From CAYPAV01 sp964408805 (GTDB lineage: Bacteria > Pseudomonadota > Alphaproteobacteria > UBA8366), in the NCBI GenBank assembly GCA_964408805.1, contig CAYPAV010000025.1, positions 1 to 61,401 on the forward strand: a DNA stretch of 61,401 nt, in the 5' to 3' direction. Position numbers and translations under genes: made by a program. This document shows, in pieces, positions 48,772 through 57,399 of the stretch (positions within the stretch are counted from its first letter, which is position 1; the number at the start of each line of letters is the position of its first letter). The notes below the pieces were generated by a model. It was not told the DNA's origin and ran no database searches. It was given only the letters and a program-made list of their open reading frames with translations.

Positions 48772-49980
48772 TTAAAGGCCGAGCAGGGCCTTGGCGATGA
48801 TGTTCTTCTGAATCTCGTTCGAGCCGCCGTAGATCGACGCGGCGCGCCGCAACAAGTGTTCCTCCATCAGGCCGACCGCGTAGTCGGGGCCGACCGGGAT
48901 CATGTTGCTTTGTTGATTGAACAGGCGCCCCGGCTGATAGGGATGCGCATAGTCCCCCATTGCCTGCATCAGCAACTCGTTCAACTCCTGCTCGATCTCG
49001 GTGCCCCGGATCTTCAGGATCGACGAGGCATCGCCCGGCGACTTGCCGACATTGACCGCAGCGAGGGTGCGGAGATTGGTGATCTCCAGCGCCTGCAGCT
49101 TGATGCCGAGGCCAGCGACACGGGACTGGAATTCCGCATCGTCGATCATCGGCTCGCCGCCCTTCTGTTCGAGACCGGCGATCTCCTTCAGTTTCTCCAG
49201 CTTCCGCTTCGATTTGGCGACCCCCGCGATACCCGTCCGTTCGTGCCCCAAAAGATACTTCGCGTAGGTCCAACCCATGTTCTCCTTGCCGATGCGGTTT
49301 TCGACCGGAACCTTCACGTCGACGAAGAACACCTCGTTCAGATAATGCCCGCCGTCGATCGAGACGATCGGCTTCACTTCGAGGCCGGGGGTGGTCATGT
49401 CGATCAGCAGGAAGGAGATGCCCTCCTGCTTCTTGCCTTCGGTCGAGGTGCGGACCAGGCAGAAGATCCAATCGGCGTGGTGGGCGTGAGAGGTCCAGAT
49501 CTTCTGGCCGTTGACGATGTAGTTCTCGCCGGTCTCGTCCAGCACCGCGCGGGTCTGCAGCGAGGCAAGATCGGAGCCGGAGCCGGGTTCCGAATACCCC
49601 TGGCACCAGAAAATATCGCCCGAGAGGATCGGCGGGATGTGCTGTTTCTTCTGTTCCTCAGTGCCGAAGGTGTAGAGCACCGGGCCGATCATAGTGATGC
49701 CGAAGGAGCTGAGGCGCGGCGCATGCGCGTTCTGGTATTCCTCGTCGTAGATGTGCTTTTGCACCGGCGTCCATTCGCAGCCGCCGTATTCCTTGGGCCA
49801 GCTCGGCGCGATCCAGCCCTGCTCGTAGAGGATCTTGTGCCAGCGAACGACGTATTCCTTCGGCACGTAGGAGTGCGAGCGCTTCGTGGCCTCTTGGATC
49901 TCGGGCGGCAGGTTCTCGGCGATGAAGGTCCGGACCTCCTCGCGGAACGCCATGTCCTCCCGGCTGAAATTCATGTCCAT
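48772..49980 (-). CDS. Acyl-CoA dehydrogenase (heteromeric-type, Glu absent at the usual C-terminal position)
   Basis: A 402-residue acyl-CoA dehydrogenase: DMNFSREDMAFREEVRTFIAENLP, WPKEYGGCEWTPVQK, WCQGYSEPGSGSDLASLQT, NGQKIWTSHAHHADW, and C-terminal ASIYGGSNEIQKNIIAK. Where medium-chain enzymes carry the catalytic Glu (YEGTxxI), this one has Gly (YGGSNEI). E247 in LLGHERTG lies where isovaleryl-type enzymes place their base, so activity may be retained. This is the FadE-like subgroup common in steroid and cyclic-acid degradation. First gene of the minus-strand operon; the thiolase/DUF35/CaiB genes follow. Confidence 0.92.
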   Translation of the reverse strand: MDMNFSREDMAFREEVRTFIAENLPPEIQEATKRSHSYVPKEYVVRWHKILYEQGWIAPSWPKEYGGCEWTPVQKHIYDEEYQNAHAPRLSSFGITMIGPVLYTFGTEEQKKQHIPPILSGDIFWCQGYSEPGSGSDLASLQTRAVLDETGENYIVNGQKIWTSHAHHADWIFCLVRTSTEGKKQEGISFLLIDMTTPGLEVKPIVSIDGGHYLNEVFFVDVKVPVENRIGKENMGWTYAKYLLGHERTGIAGVAKSKRKLEKLKEIAGLEQKGGEPMIDDAEFQSRVAGLGIKLQALEITNLRTLAAVNVGKSPGDASSILKIRGTEIEQELNELLMQAMGDYAHPYQPGRLFNQQSNMIPVGPDYAVGLMEEHLLRRAASIYGGSNEIQKNIIAKALLGL

Positions 49981-50134
49981 GATTTTTGCTCCATTCCCGG
50001 CCGCCGCTGGTTGCGTATTATGACAGAAATAGGTCGCGGGGCGAGGGGGCCACCCCGCGCCATTCGTTTGTCGGCCGGAAGACCTATCTCATAGAAATCG
50101 GCGGGATCGACCGCCTTCCGAGGGAGCCTGTGAA

Positions 50135-51013
50135 ATGACCGATCTTCCGCTGGAGCTGGACCATGTCGGCGTCGTCATGTCGGACTTGGATGTTGGACGA
50201 GACGCCTATGAGAAGTTGGGATTCACCCTGACCTCGCGGAGCATTCATTCGGGCTCCCGCGAGCCTGGCGGTCCCGTCGAACCTTGGGGCTCCGGGAATC
50301 ACTGCGCTATGTTCGAGAAGGGATATTTCGAGGTCATGGGGCTGACCGATCCGAACCTTTACAGCTCCGCCCTGGCGATGGTCGAGCGCTACGAGGGTGC
50401 CCATATCGTTGCCATCGGCGCCGGCGAGACCGTCAACGCCCATGGCGTGCTCTCCGGGCGCTTTGACGGCGTCAGCCCGGCGCGGCGCTTGGAGCGCGAT
50501 GCCGCCTTCGGGCCGAACGATGAGGAAACCCGGCGGGCCGCCTTCAACAACATTCATGTCGAACCGGAAGCCTTCCCCGAGGCGAAACTGATCTTCATCG
50601 AGCACGAGACCCGCGACGTGCTTTGGCAGCCCCATCTCATGTCGCACCCCAACGGGGCGGTCGCGACCGCCGAGGTGGCGCTCTGTGTCGCCGATACGGC
50701 CGAGACCTGCGGCCGATTCTCGAATCTCTTAGCCATGGAACCCAAGGCACCGATGCCCGGTGTCTCGGTTTTCGGACTGGATCATGGGAACGTCTATGTC
50801 CTGAACGAAGCGAGCCTTGAAGGCTGGACGCCCGGAATCAAGCCGCCTTGCGTCCCCTATGTGTCGGCGGTCGGTTTCACGGTGAAGGATTTGTCGGCGA
50901 CGAAGACACTGCTCGGTGGGAACGGCGTACCCTTCACGGACCATAAATATCCCGCCATCTGGATCGCGCCGGAATATACCTGCGGGCCGGTCGTCTCGTT
51001 CATTCAGGGGTGA
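50135..51013 (+). CDS. Glyoxalase-like VOC protein (two-domain)
   Basis: A 292-residue protein with the glyoxalase-like domain seen in uncharacterised VOC proteins (Glyoxalase_3 type). It begins LPLELDHVGVVMSDLDVGRDAYEKLGFTL, with HCAMFEKGYFEVMGLTDP in the first module, IFIEHETRDVLWQPHLMSHPNGAV at the join, and YVSAVGFTVKDLSATKTLL in the second module. Possible metal ligands are H in LDHVGV and E in FEVMG. It is divergent from the acyl-CoA dehydrogenase at 48772-49980 and followed 129 bp later by an MFS carrier. The reaction is unknown; methylmalonyl-CoA-epimerase-like and dioxygenase-like roles are both possible. Confidence 0.82.
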   Translation: MTDLPLELDHVGVVMSDLDVGRDAYEKLGFTLTSRSIHSGSREPGGPVEPWGSGNHCAMFEKGYFEVMGLTDPNLYSSALAMVERYEGAHIVAIGAGETVNAHGVLSGRFDGVSPARRLERDAAFGPNDEETRRAAFNNIHVEPEAFPEAKLIFIEHETRDVLWQPHLMSHPNGAVATAEVALCVADTAETCGRFSNLLAMEPKAPMPGVSVFGLDHGNVYVLNEASLEGWTPGIKPPCVPYVSAVGFTVKDLSATKTLLGGNGVPFTDHKYPAIWIAPEYTCGPVVSFIQG

Positions 51014-51142
51014 AGTGTGGACGTCGCGGCCCGCCGGTTCCGGCCTTGACGCAAATCAAAGACACCACGGATGACCATGGTCTAGCTTTCGCCTTACGCG
51101 CACCGTTTCGTCGTCGCGGCACCGTTTTGCGGTGGAGAGAGC

Positions 51143-52426
51143 ATGAGGTTCCAGTACAGCGGCGCCAGGCCGCCTGGGGAGAAGGCGCCGTATTTTACTG
51201 CTTCGGTTGACGCCCCGTCGGCCGATCCGACCACGCACCCTTATCGCTGGGCGATGCTCGCCGGGGCTTGGCTGGTCTATTTCTGTTTCGGCCTCACCAC
51301 CGTGGCAATGGCACCCCTTGTCGGCACGATCGCAGGCGAGCTTCGCCTGAGCCACTCCGCGATGGGCACCGTTCTCGGGGCCTGGCCCTTGGTCTACATC
51401 GCCTCGGCGGTTCCATGCGGCGCCTTTCTCGACCGCTTCGGGGTGCGGCGCGCGCTCTTCCTGGGGGCCGCGATCCTGGCGCTGTCGGGGGTGCTGCGGG
51501 CCTTCGCCGTGGATCATGCCAGTTTGTTCGGCGCGGTGGCGGTATTCGGTCTCGGCGGACCCCTGATTTCGATCGGGGCGCCGAAGCTGGTCAGCTTGTG
51601 GTTCGAGGGCCGGGAGCGGGGTCTCGCCATGGGAATCTACGTCAGCGGCCCGGCGCTCGGCGGTATTGCGTCGTTGTCGCTTACCAATAGCGTCATGATG
51701 CCCTTGCTGGAAGGGAACTGGCGCGGGGTCCTATTGGCCTATGCCGCCTTCGTGGCGGCTTCGGGTGTCGTTTGGCTCGCGATCAGCGCGCATCCCGCCA
51801 GCCGCGCGGTCGAGCGCGCGACGGCCGATGAGCCGAAGCGACGGCAGCTGCGGGTCTTCGCCGGGCTCCTCAAGCTGAGGGTCGTGCGCGTCGTGCTGGT
51901 AATGAGCATCGGCATATTCTTCTTTAACCACGCGCTGAGCAACTGGTTGCCCGAGATCCTGCACTCGGGCGGGATGGACCCGCGCGCCGCCGGCTATTTG
52001 GCGTCGATTCCCATCCTGGTCGGTGTTGCCGCGGCACTGATCGTCACCCAATTGGCGCTGCCCTCCCGGCGCTTGGTCATCCTGGTCTCGTTATTTGCCT
52101 GCGCGGGTGCCGCGGCGCTGTTGATCCAAGGCGCCACCGGCCCCGGCCTCGTCATAGGACTCGTCTTGCAGGGCATCGCCCGCGGCTCCCTTATGGTCGT
52201 CTCGGTTCTGGTCCTCATGGAAAGCCCCGAAGTGGGGTCGCGCAACATAGGGGCGGCCGGCGGATTGTTCTTCTCGGCGGCCGAGATCGGCGGCGTGTTG
52301 GGGCCGCTCACGATCGGTTTGGTTTACGATCTGACGGGCGGGTTCGCAGCCGGCCTGTTCCTCTTGGCCGGGCTCTGCGCCGGTTTGATGATCCTGGTCC
52401 GGGCCTTACGTCCGGCCGAGCCCTAG
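51143..52426 (+). CDS. MFS transporter
   Basis: A 427-residue major facilitator superfamily carrier with about 12 hydrophobic segments. Visible marks are the cytoplasmic loop GAFLDRFGVRRALFLGA (motif A-like, between helices 2 and 3), a central hydrophilic loop with RAVERATADEPKRRQLR, and helix-rich GVAAALIVTQLALPSRRLVILVSL in the C-terminal half. The pattern is that of the cyanate/CynX or anion:cation group. It is the only complete transporter in the window and may import a substrate of the nearby catabolic enzymes, but nothing in the sequence defines it. N-terminal 30 residues are hydrophilic; a downstream start is possible. Confidence 0.88.
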   Translation: MRFQYSGARPPGEKAPYFTASVDAPSADPTTHPYRWAMLAGAWLVYFCFGLTTVAMAPLVGTIAGELRLSHSAMGTVLGAWPLVYIASAVPCGAFLDRFGVRRALFLGAAILALSGVLRAFAVDHASLFGAVAVFGLGGPLISIGAPKLVSLWFEGRERGLAMGIYVSGPALGGIASLSLTNSVMMPLLEGNWRGVLLAYAAFVAASGVVWLAISAHPASRAVERATADEPKRRQLRVFAGLLKLRVVRVVLVMSIGIFFFNHALSNWLPEILHSGGMDPRAAGYLASIPILVGVAAALIVTQLALPSRRLVILVSLFACAGAAALLIQGATGPGLVIGLVLQGIARGSLMVVSVLVLMESPEVGSRNIGAAGGLFFSAAEIGGVLGPLTIGLVYDLTGGFAAGLFLLAGLCAGLMILVRALRPAEP

Positions 52427-52438
52427 AGGTTGTCCCGG

Positions 52439-54186
52439 TCATTCGGGCATGCCCGCCTTGCGAAGGGCGTCGATGCGCGGCTCCAGATATTCCGGCGGCG
52501 TATGCCCGAGGAGATGCCGTACGACCGCGAGCGAGAGATCGGGTCGGGCGCGGCGCGCCGCCTCGACGGCCAGACGCGCGTCCTCGAGCCGATCCTGTCC
52601 GACGAGCGCGAACGCGATCACCATCTGCACTTGAGGCAAATCGGGTCGCGCGTTGACCGTCTTCCGCGCCCATTTCTCGGCGTCGCTCCATCGCTCCAGG
52701 CTACAGTAGGCGCCCGCCAAGTTCGCCTGCATGGGGCCCAAATCATCGGGTCTTGCGGGCTCAGGCGCATGGCCAGGTCGAGTTTGGGAACGGCCTCTTC
52801 GGCCCGCCCGTCCCAGTTCAAGGCCGAGCCGAGCGCATAGTGGCCTTGGGCGTAGTTCGGATTGAGTGCTACCGCTTTCTCCAACGTGGCAATCGCACGA
52901 TCGCTTTGGGCGTTAAAGTTGAGCAGCCGGCCGAGGACGTATTGGGCGAAGGCGTCCTTGTCGTCGAGCGCGACGGCGCGCTCCGCGACAGCAAGGCCTT
53001 GGATCAGAGAGGCGTCCGGATCATCGACATAACCCTGGATACGATCGAAGAAATGGGTATAGGCGACTCCCGCGTGAGGTGAGGAGAAGTTCGGATCCAG
53101 ATCGGTCGCTCGTTGAAAGAGCTGTCGGGCTTCCAGGTTGTCATCCGCGGTGATCTTGTAGAAGTGCCAGAGGCCGCGTTGAAAGAGTTCCCAGGCGTCC
53201 AGGTTCTCGGGCGGTTTGCGGCGAGCCCGTTCGCGTTCGTGTGCCTCGACTTCGGGCGCCACCGCCAGCACGATCTGTTCGGTGATCCGGTCCTGCAGAT
53301 CGAACACGTCCTCCAGCGTCCCGTCGAAGCGATCGGCCCAAAGATGGTTGCCGCTCAACGCATCGATCAACTGAGCCGTGACCCGGACCCTATTGCCGGC
53401 CTTGCGCACGCTGCCTTCGACGACGTAGCGAACCCCCAACTCGCGCGAGACCTGGGTGATATCGACGGCGTTTCCTTTGTAGGTGAAGGAGGAGTTGCGC
53501 GCGATCACGAAGAGCGAGCGAAAGCAGGAGAGCGTGGTGATCACGTCTTCCGCAATTCCGTCGGCGAAGAACTCCTGCTCGGGGTCGTCCGACATGTTGA
53601 CAAAGGGCAATACGGCGATCGAGGGTTTGTCGGGCAGTGTGAGCGCCGCCGCCACGTCGCCATCCGACTCGATCTCGGTATCCAGGGTCGACACGCTAAA
53701 AACCCGGACGGGCGCGGAGACGTGCTTGACCTCTTGCTCGCCGAGGTCCTCGAACGTCGCTTCGATCCGGTTCCGCACCGCTTCGTAAACCAGGCCGGAA
53801 ATGTTGATGCCGCCGGGTGGCGCCAGGGCTTCGATGCGGGCCGCGATGTTCACGCCTTCGCCGTGGATGTCCTCGCCGTCGTCGACGACGTCGCCGAGAT
53901 TGATGCCCATGCGGAAGTCGAGCGGGCTTGACCAGAGGCCGTCTTGCATGGCGATGGCGCAGGCGACGGCGTCCTGGACCGTCGAGAACTCGGCGAGGAA
54001 CCCATCGCCGGTAAGCTTGACGAGGCGTCCCGAATGCTTGGCGACGGCGGGATCGACGGTCTCGGTGCGCGCCGCCTTCCAGGCCGCGACCGTCCCGTCG
54101 GTGTCCTGTTCGACAAGTTTCGTGTATCCCGCGACATCGGCCGCAAGGATCGCCGAGAGCCGTCTATTTCGGCCGCTCTCGCTCAT
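52439..54186 (-). pseudogene. Cyclase-TPR gene broken by a -1 frameshift
   Basis: A second class III cyclase with TolB-like and TPR domains (RRLSAILAADVAGYTKLVEQD; GDGFLAEFSTV; RMGINLGDVV; KPSIAVLPFVNMSDDPEQEFF; TPR units from about residue 350). From the start at 54186 the frame runs well to SPQDPMIWAP near 52735. After that the family sequence continues only in the -1 frame as MQANLAGAYCSLERWSDAEKWARKTV, ending at 52439 with DALRKAGMPE, the same last residues as the paralogue at 38473. The break lies at the GGGCCCC run (plus strand 52733-52739); one extra C would restore PMIWAPMQANLAG. It is either a recent pseudogene, losing only the last two or three TPRs, or a sequencing error. The cyclase domain itself is intact. 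Confidence 0.85.
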
Positions 54187-54281
54187 CCTCTCTACGATCC
54201 CCTCATGGTCGATCCGCCGCTAGCGAGTATGCTTTTACGCCGGAAGTTTGCCAATAACGCGAATTGCGGCGGCGGGTGACG

Positions 54282-55961
54282 TCAGCGGGCGATGCCTTCG
54301 ATCGTCGCGGCCTTCGGTTGCGGTGCCTCGCTTTCGCCCGTCGAGAGTTCGATTCCCTCATAATCGTTCCCCGCCACGGCGTTGATGCGGGAGACGTATT
54401 TCGGAGCGCCGCCGTTATAGACGAAGTAGCGGATCTTGCCTTGCTCGTGCCCCTCGACGTTCGAATTGTAACCGGTGAACCAGGATTTGGCCTTCCGCAT
54501 CAGCATCACCGAATACATCTGGGTCACATGGGCGGTCCATTTTTCTTCAGCCTCGCGCGTTGCGTCGGCGCGAACATAGCCCTGCTCCCATACATATTCG
54601 AGAAAGTCCGTGCACCAATTGACGCCGGTCTCGATACCGCGCGGGTAGTTCGTCGAGGCCGAACCGCTCTGGGGGCCCGCCAGCATGATAAGGTTCGGGA
54701 AGCCGTGAATGAGCATGCCCAGGAAGGTCGACGGCCCATCCCGCCACTTCTCACGGAGCTTCTCGCCGCCGACACCGCGAATGTCGATGTGGTCGTAGGC
54801 GCCCGTAATCGCGTCGAAACCGGTCGCATAGACGATGATATCGAAGTCGTGGTCGCGATCGCTCGTTCGTATCCCTGTTTCCGTTATCCGTTCGATCGGC
54901 GTCTCGCTGATGTCCACGAGGTGCACGTTGTCGCGGTTGTAGGCTTCGAAATAGTGGGTTTCGAGCGGCACCCGCTGGACGCCGAATCCGTGATCGCGGG
55001 GGATCAGTTTCTCGGCGGTCTCGGGGTCGTTCACGCGATCGCGAATGCGCTCGGCGATGTATTCCGAAAACTCGGCGTTCGCCTTCTCGTCGGTGAAAAT
55101 TTCGCGAAAGTTCTGCAGCCAAATGCCGAATCCCGGCTCGTCGTAGAGCCGATCCCACATCGTCACCCGGTCTTCGCGCGAGACTTCGTAGAATCCCCTT
55201 CGGTCGGGTCCGTGCTCGAAGCCGCCGGGAGAGCGGGAACAGGCCTCGAAAATCTCATCGTAGCGTGAACGGATATCCGCCATCTCCTCGTCGGAGATTT
55301 CCGAGTTGTTCAGCGGCGCGGCCCAGTTGGGCCGTCGCTGGAAGACGGTCAGCTCGCCGACCTTGTCGGCAATCTCCGCGATCACCTGGATCGCCGTGGC
55401 CCCCGTGCCGATGATGCCGACCTTCTTTCCGGCGATGTCGACGGGCTCATGCGGCCAGTAGAAGGTGTGGAACGCGGGGCCCTTGAACGCATCGATCCCT
55501 TCGATGCGCGGCATGGTCGGCGTCGACAGAAGGCCCAACCCCATCACGACGAATCGGCAGGTCAACTCGCGACCGTCATTGATCCAAAGGCGCCAAAGAT
55601 TTGCATCTTCGTCGAAATGCGCCCGCTCGACCCTGCAGTCGAACTGCATGTGTTTGCGGAGATCGAACTTGTCCGCCACGTAGTTCAAGTAGCGGAGGTT
55701 CTCCGGTTGGCTGGAGAACCGCTCCTTCCAATGCCATTCCTCCAGCAGTTCCTTCGAGAAGGAATAGCCGTAGGTGTAGCTCTCCGAATCGAACCGGGAT
55801 CCCGGATAGCGATTGGCATACCAAGTCCCGCCGAGGTCGCTCTCCGCTTCAAGGATGGTGGCGCGGACACCCAGATCGGCGAGGCGTTTGATCTGATAGA
55901 TCCCGGCGACACCCGCTCCGATGACGATGACTTCGTAGTCCGGTCCGCTGCCTTTATCCAT
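54282..55961 (-). CDS. Baeyer-Villiger-type flavin monooxygenase
   Basis: A 559-residue class B flavoprotein monooxygenase. The first Rossmann motif is VIVIGAGVAGIYQIKRLADLG (G15, G17, G20), the second is VGIIGTGATAIQVIAEI. The BVMO fingerprint F-x-G-x3-H-x3-W-P is present as FKGPAFHTFYWP at about residues 158-169, separating it from simple N-oxidising FMOs. The active-site arginine lies in the FGVQRVPLETHY region typical of cyclohexanone/cyclododecanone-type enzymes. ATG 55961 follows CGGGAG at 6 bp and is preferred over a GTG 18 bp upstream. It would convert cyclic or linear ketones to esters with NADPH and O2. Divergent from the P450. Confidence 0.93.
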   Translation of the reverse strand: MDKGSGPDYEVIVIGAGVAGIYQIKRLADLGVRATILEAESDLGGTWYANRYPGSRFDSESYTYGYSFSKELLEEWHWKERFSSQPENLRYLNYVADKFDLRKHMQFDCRVERAHFDEDANLWRLWINDGRELTCRFVVMGLGLLSTPTMPRIEGIDAFKGPAFHTFYWPHEPVDIAGKKVGIIGTGATAIQVIAEIADKVGELTVFQRRPNWAAPLNNSEISDEEMADIRSRYDEIFEACSRSPGGFEHGPDRRGFYEVSREDRVTMWDRLYDEPGFGIWLQNFREIFTDEKANAEFSEYIAERIRDRVNDPETAEKLIPRDHGFGVQRVPLETHYFEAYNRDNVHLVDISETPIERITETGIRTSDRDHDFDIIVYATGFDAITGAYDHIDIRGVGGEKLREKWRDGPSTFLGMLIHGFPNLIMLAGPQSGSASTNYPRGIETGVNWCTDFLEYVWEQGYVRADATREAEEKWTAHVTQMYSVMLMRKAKSWFTGYNSNVEGHEQGKIRYFVYNGGAPKYVSRINAVAGNDYEGIELSTGESEAPQPKAATIEGIAR

Positions 55962-56106
55962 TTCGAACTCCCGATTCACTCGATGACCAAGATTGATTTA
56001 TGTCGGGCGCGCGACAAGTCTCGGCATCTTGCCGGCACTCCGCGCAGCTAGACGAAAACCGCCCAAAGCCACTATCCTTGGCGACAGAACGAGCGGGGAG
56101 AATAGC

Positions 56107-57387
56107 ATGTCCGATTCCGCCTATCACAAGATACGCACGGAACGGGCGCCGACTCCGTCCGGATGTCCGATCGACAACGCATTCTCGCCCTATTCCGATA
56201 TCTATCTGCGCGATCCTTATCCGGAGCTCGCCAAGCGCCGCGGAACCTCGCCGGTCTTTTATTCCGAGGAACTCGGTTATCTCGTGCTGACGCGGATGGA
56301 GGATGTTTCCGAGGTTTTTCGCAACGCCGACGTCTTCTCTTCCGAAAACGTCCAGGACCCGGTCCTGCCAATTTGCGATCGCGCGGCGGAAATCCTGTCG
56401 GCGCCCGACTACAACCCCATCGCCGTCCTTTCGAATCGCGCGCAGCCGGATCATGCCCGGATCAGGAAACACGCGATGGCGGGTTTCTCGGGTCGGCGGA
56501 TGCGGCTACTCGAACCCTTCATTCGCCGGCGCTGCGAATCGCTGGTCGAGGCGATGCTGGCGGGCGATCCGCCGGCCGAGTTCATCGCGGCGATCGGCCA
56601 TCCTTTGCCGGGCGAGACGATCTTTCGCTTCATCGGCTTTCCCGAACAAGACGACAAGCGGCTGAAGGCCTGGACGACCAACCGCCTCGCATTTACCTGG
56701 GGAAAGGCGGACGACGACGAACAGGCGGAGATCGCGGAGAATATGCTGGCATATTGGCGCTATTGCGTCGAATTCGTCGCAACGCGCCTCGAGAAACCGG
56801 CCGACGACTTCACGTCGGAACTGCTGGCCGTCCACAAAGCGGACGAGGCGGCGCTCACATACAAGGAAGTCCAGTCGGTGGTCTATGGGCTCTCATTCGC
56901 GGGGCATGAAATCGTCACCAACTTCCTTGGCAACGGCCTGATCGACCTTCTCTCGAACCGGTCTCAATGGCAGGAAATATGTGACGACCCGGAATTGATA
57001 CCGAACGCGCTCGAGGAAATCCTGCGGCATAATTCGCCGCAGACGAGCTGGCGCCGGGTTGCGACGCGGGACACCAAAATCGCCGGCTACAAGATCTCCG
57101 CCGGCACGCAGATCTTTCTTTCGCTGGCCTCGTCCAATCACGACGAGGCGCTCTATGACGATCCGACGGTCTTCGACATTCATCGCGAGAACGCCGCCAC
57201 GAACATTGCCTTCGGTCGCGGCATCCATTTTTGTCTCGGCAATCGCATGGCGATCATGGAAGCGACCATCGCGCTGGAGACGCTGTCGCGGCGCGTTCCG
57301 TCGCTCGCCCTCGTCGAGGGCCAGCGGTTCGATTACTTCCCCAACTTCACCTTTCGGGGGCCGAGGGAACTCTGGCTCGAATGGTGA
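56107..57387 (+). CDS. Cytochrome P450
   Basis: A 426-residue soluble bacterial P450. The I-helix reads SFAGHEIVTNFLG (A-G-H-E-x-x-T), the K-helix ExxR is in EEILRHNSPQTSWRRVATRD and the heme loop is FGRGIHFCLGNRMA with C376 as axial ligand. The layout is that of class I enzymes needing ferredoxin and reductase partners, none of which is encoded here. ATG 56107 gives the family-like N-terminus. It is divergent from the BVMO across 145 bp and ends 12 bp from the convergent selenoprotein gene. Substrates could be terpenoid, steroid or alicyclic compounds, fitting the neighbouring BVMO; this is inference. Confidence 0.94.
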   Translation: MSDSAYHKIRTERAPTPSGCPIDNAFSPYSDIYLRDPYPELAKRRGTSPVFYSEELGYLVLTRMEDVSEVFRNADVFSSENVQDPVLPICDRAAEILSAPDYNPIAVLSNRAQPDHARIRKHAMAGFSGRRMRLLEPFIRRRCESLVEAMLAGDPPAEFIAAIGHPLPGETIFRFIGFPEQDDKRLKAWTTNRLAFTWGKADDDEQAEIAENMLAYWRYCVEFVATRLEKPADDFTSELLAVHKADEAALTYKEVQSVVYGLSFAGHEIVTNFLGNGLIDLLSNRSQWQEICDDPELIPNALEEILRHNSPQTSWRRVATRDTKIAGYKISAGTQIFLSLASSNHDEALYDDPTVFDIHRENAATNIAFGRGIHFCLGNRMAIMEATIALETLSRRVPSLALVEGQRFDYFPNFTFRGPRELWLEW

Positions 57388-57399
57388 CGCGGTGAAGCG

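Noticed and set aside
52725..52745. Programmed -1 frameshifting in the cyclase-TPR gene
   Set aside because: The GGGCCCC run is not in the phase needed for an X-XXY-YYZ slippery site, and no downstream stimulatory structure was apparent; indel or sequencing error is simpler.
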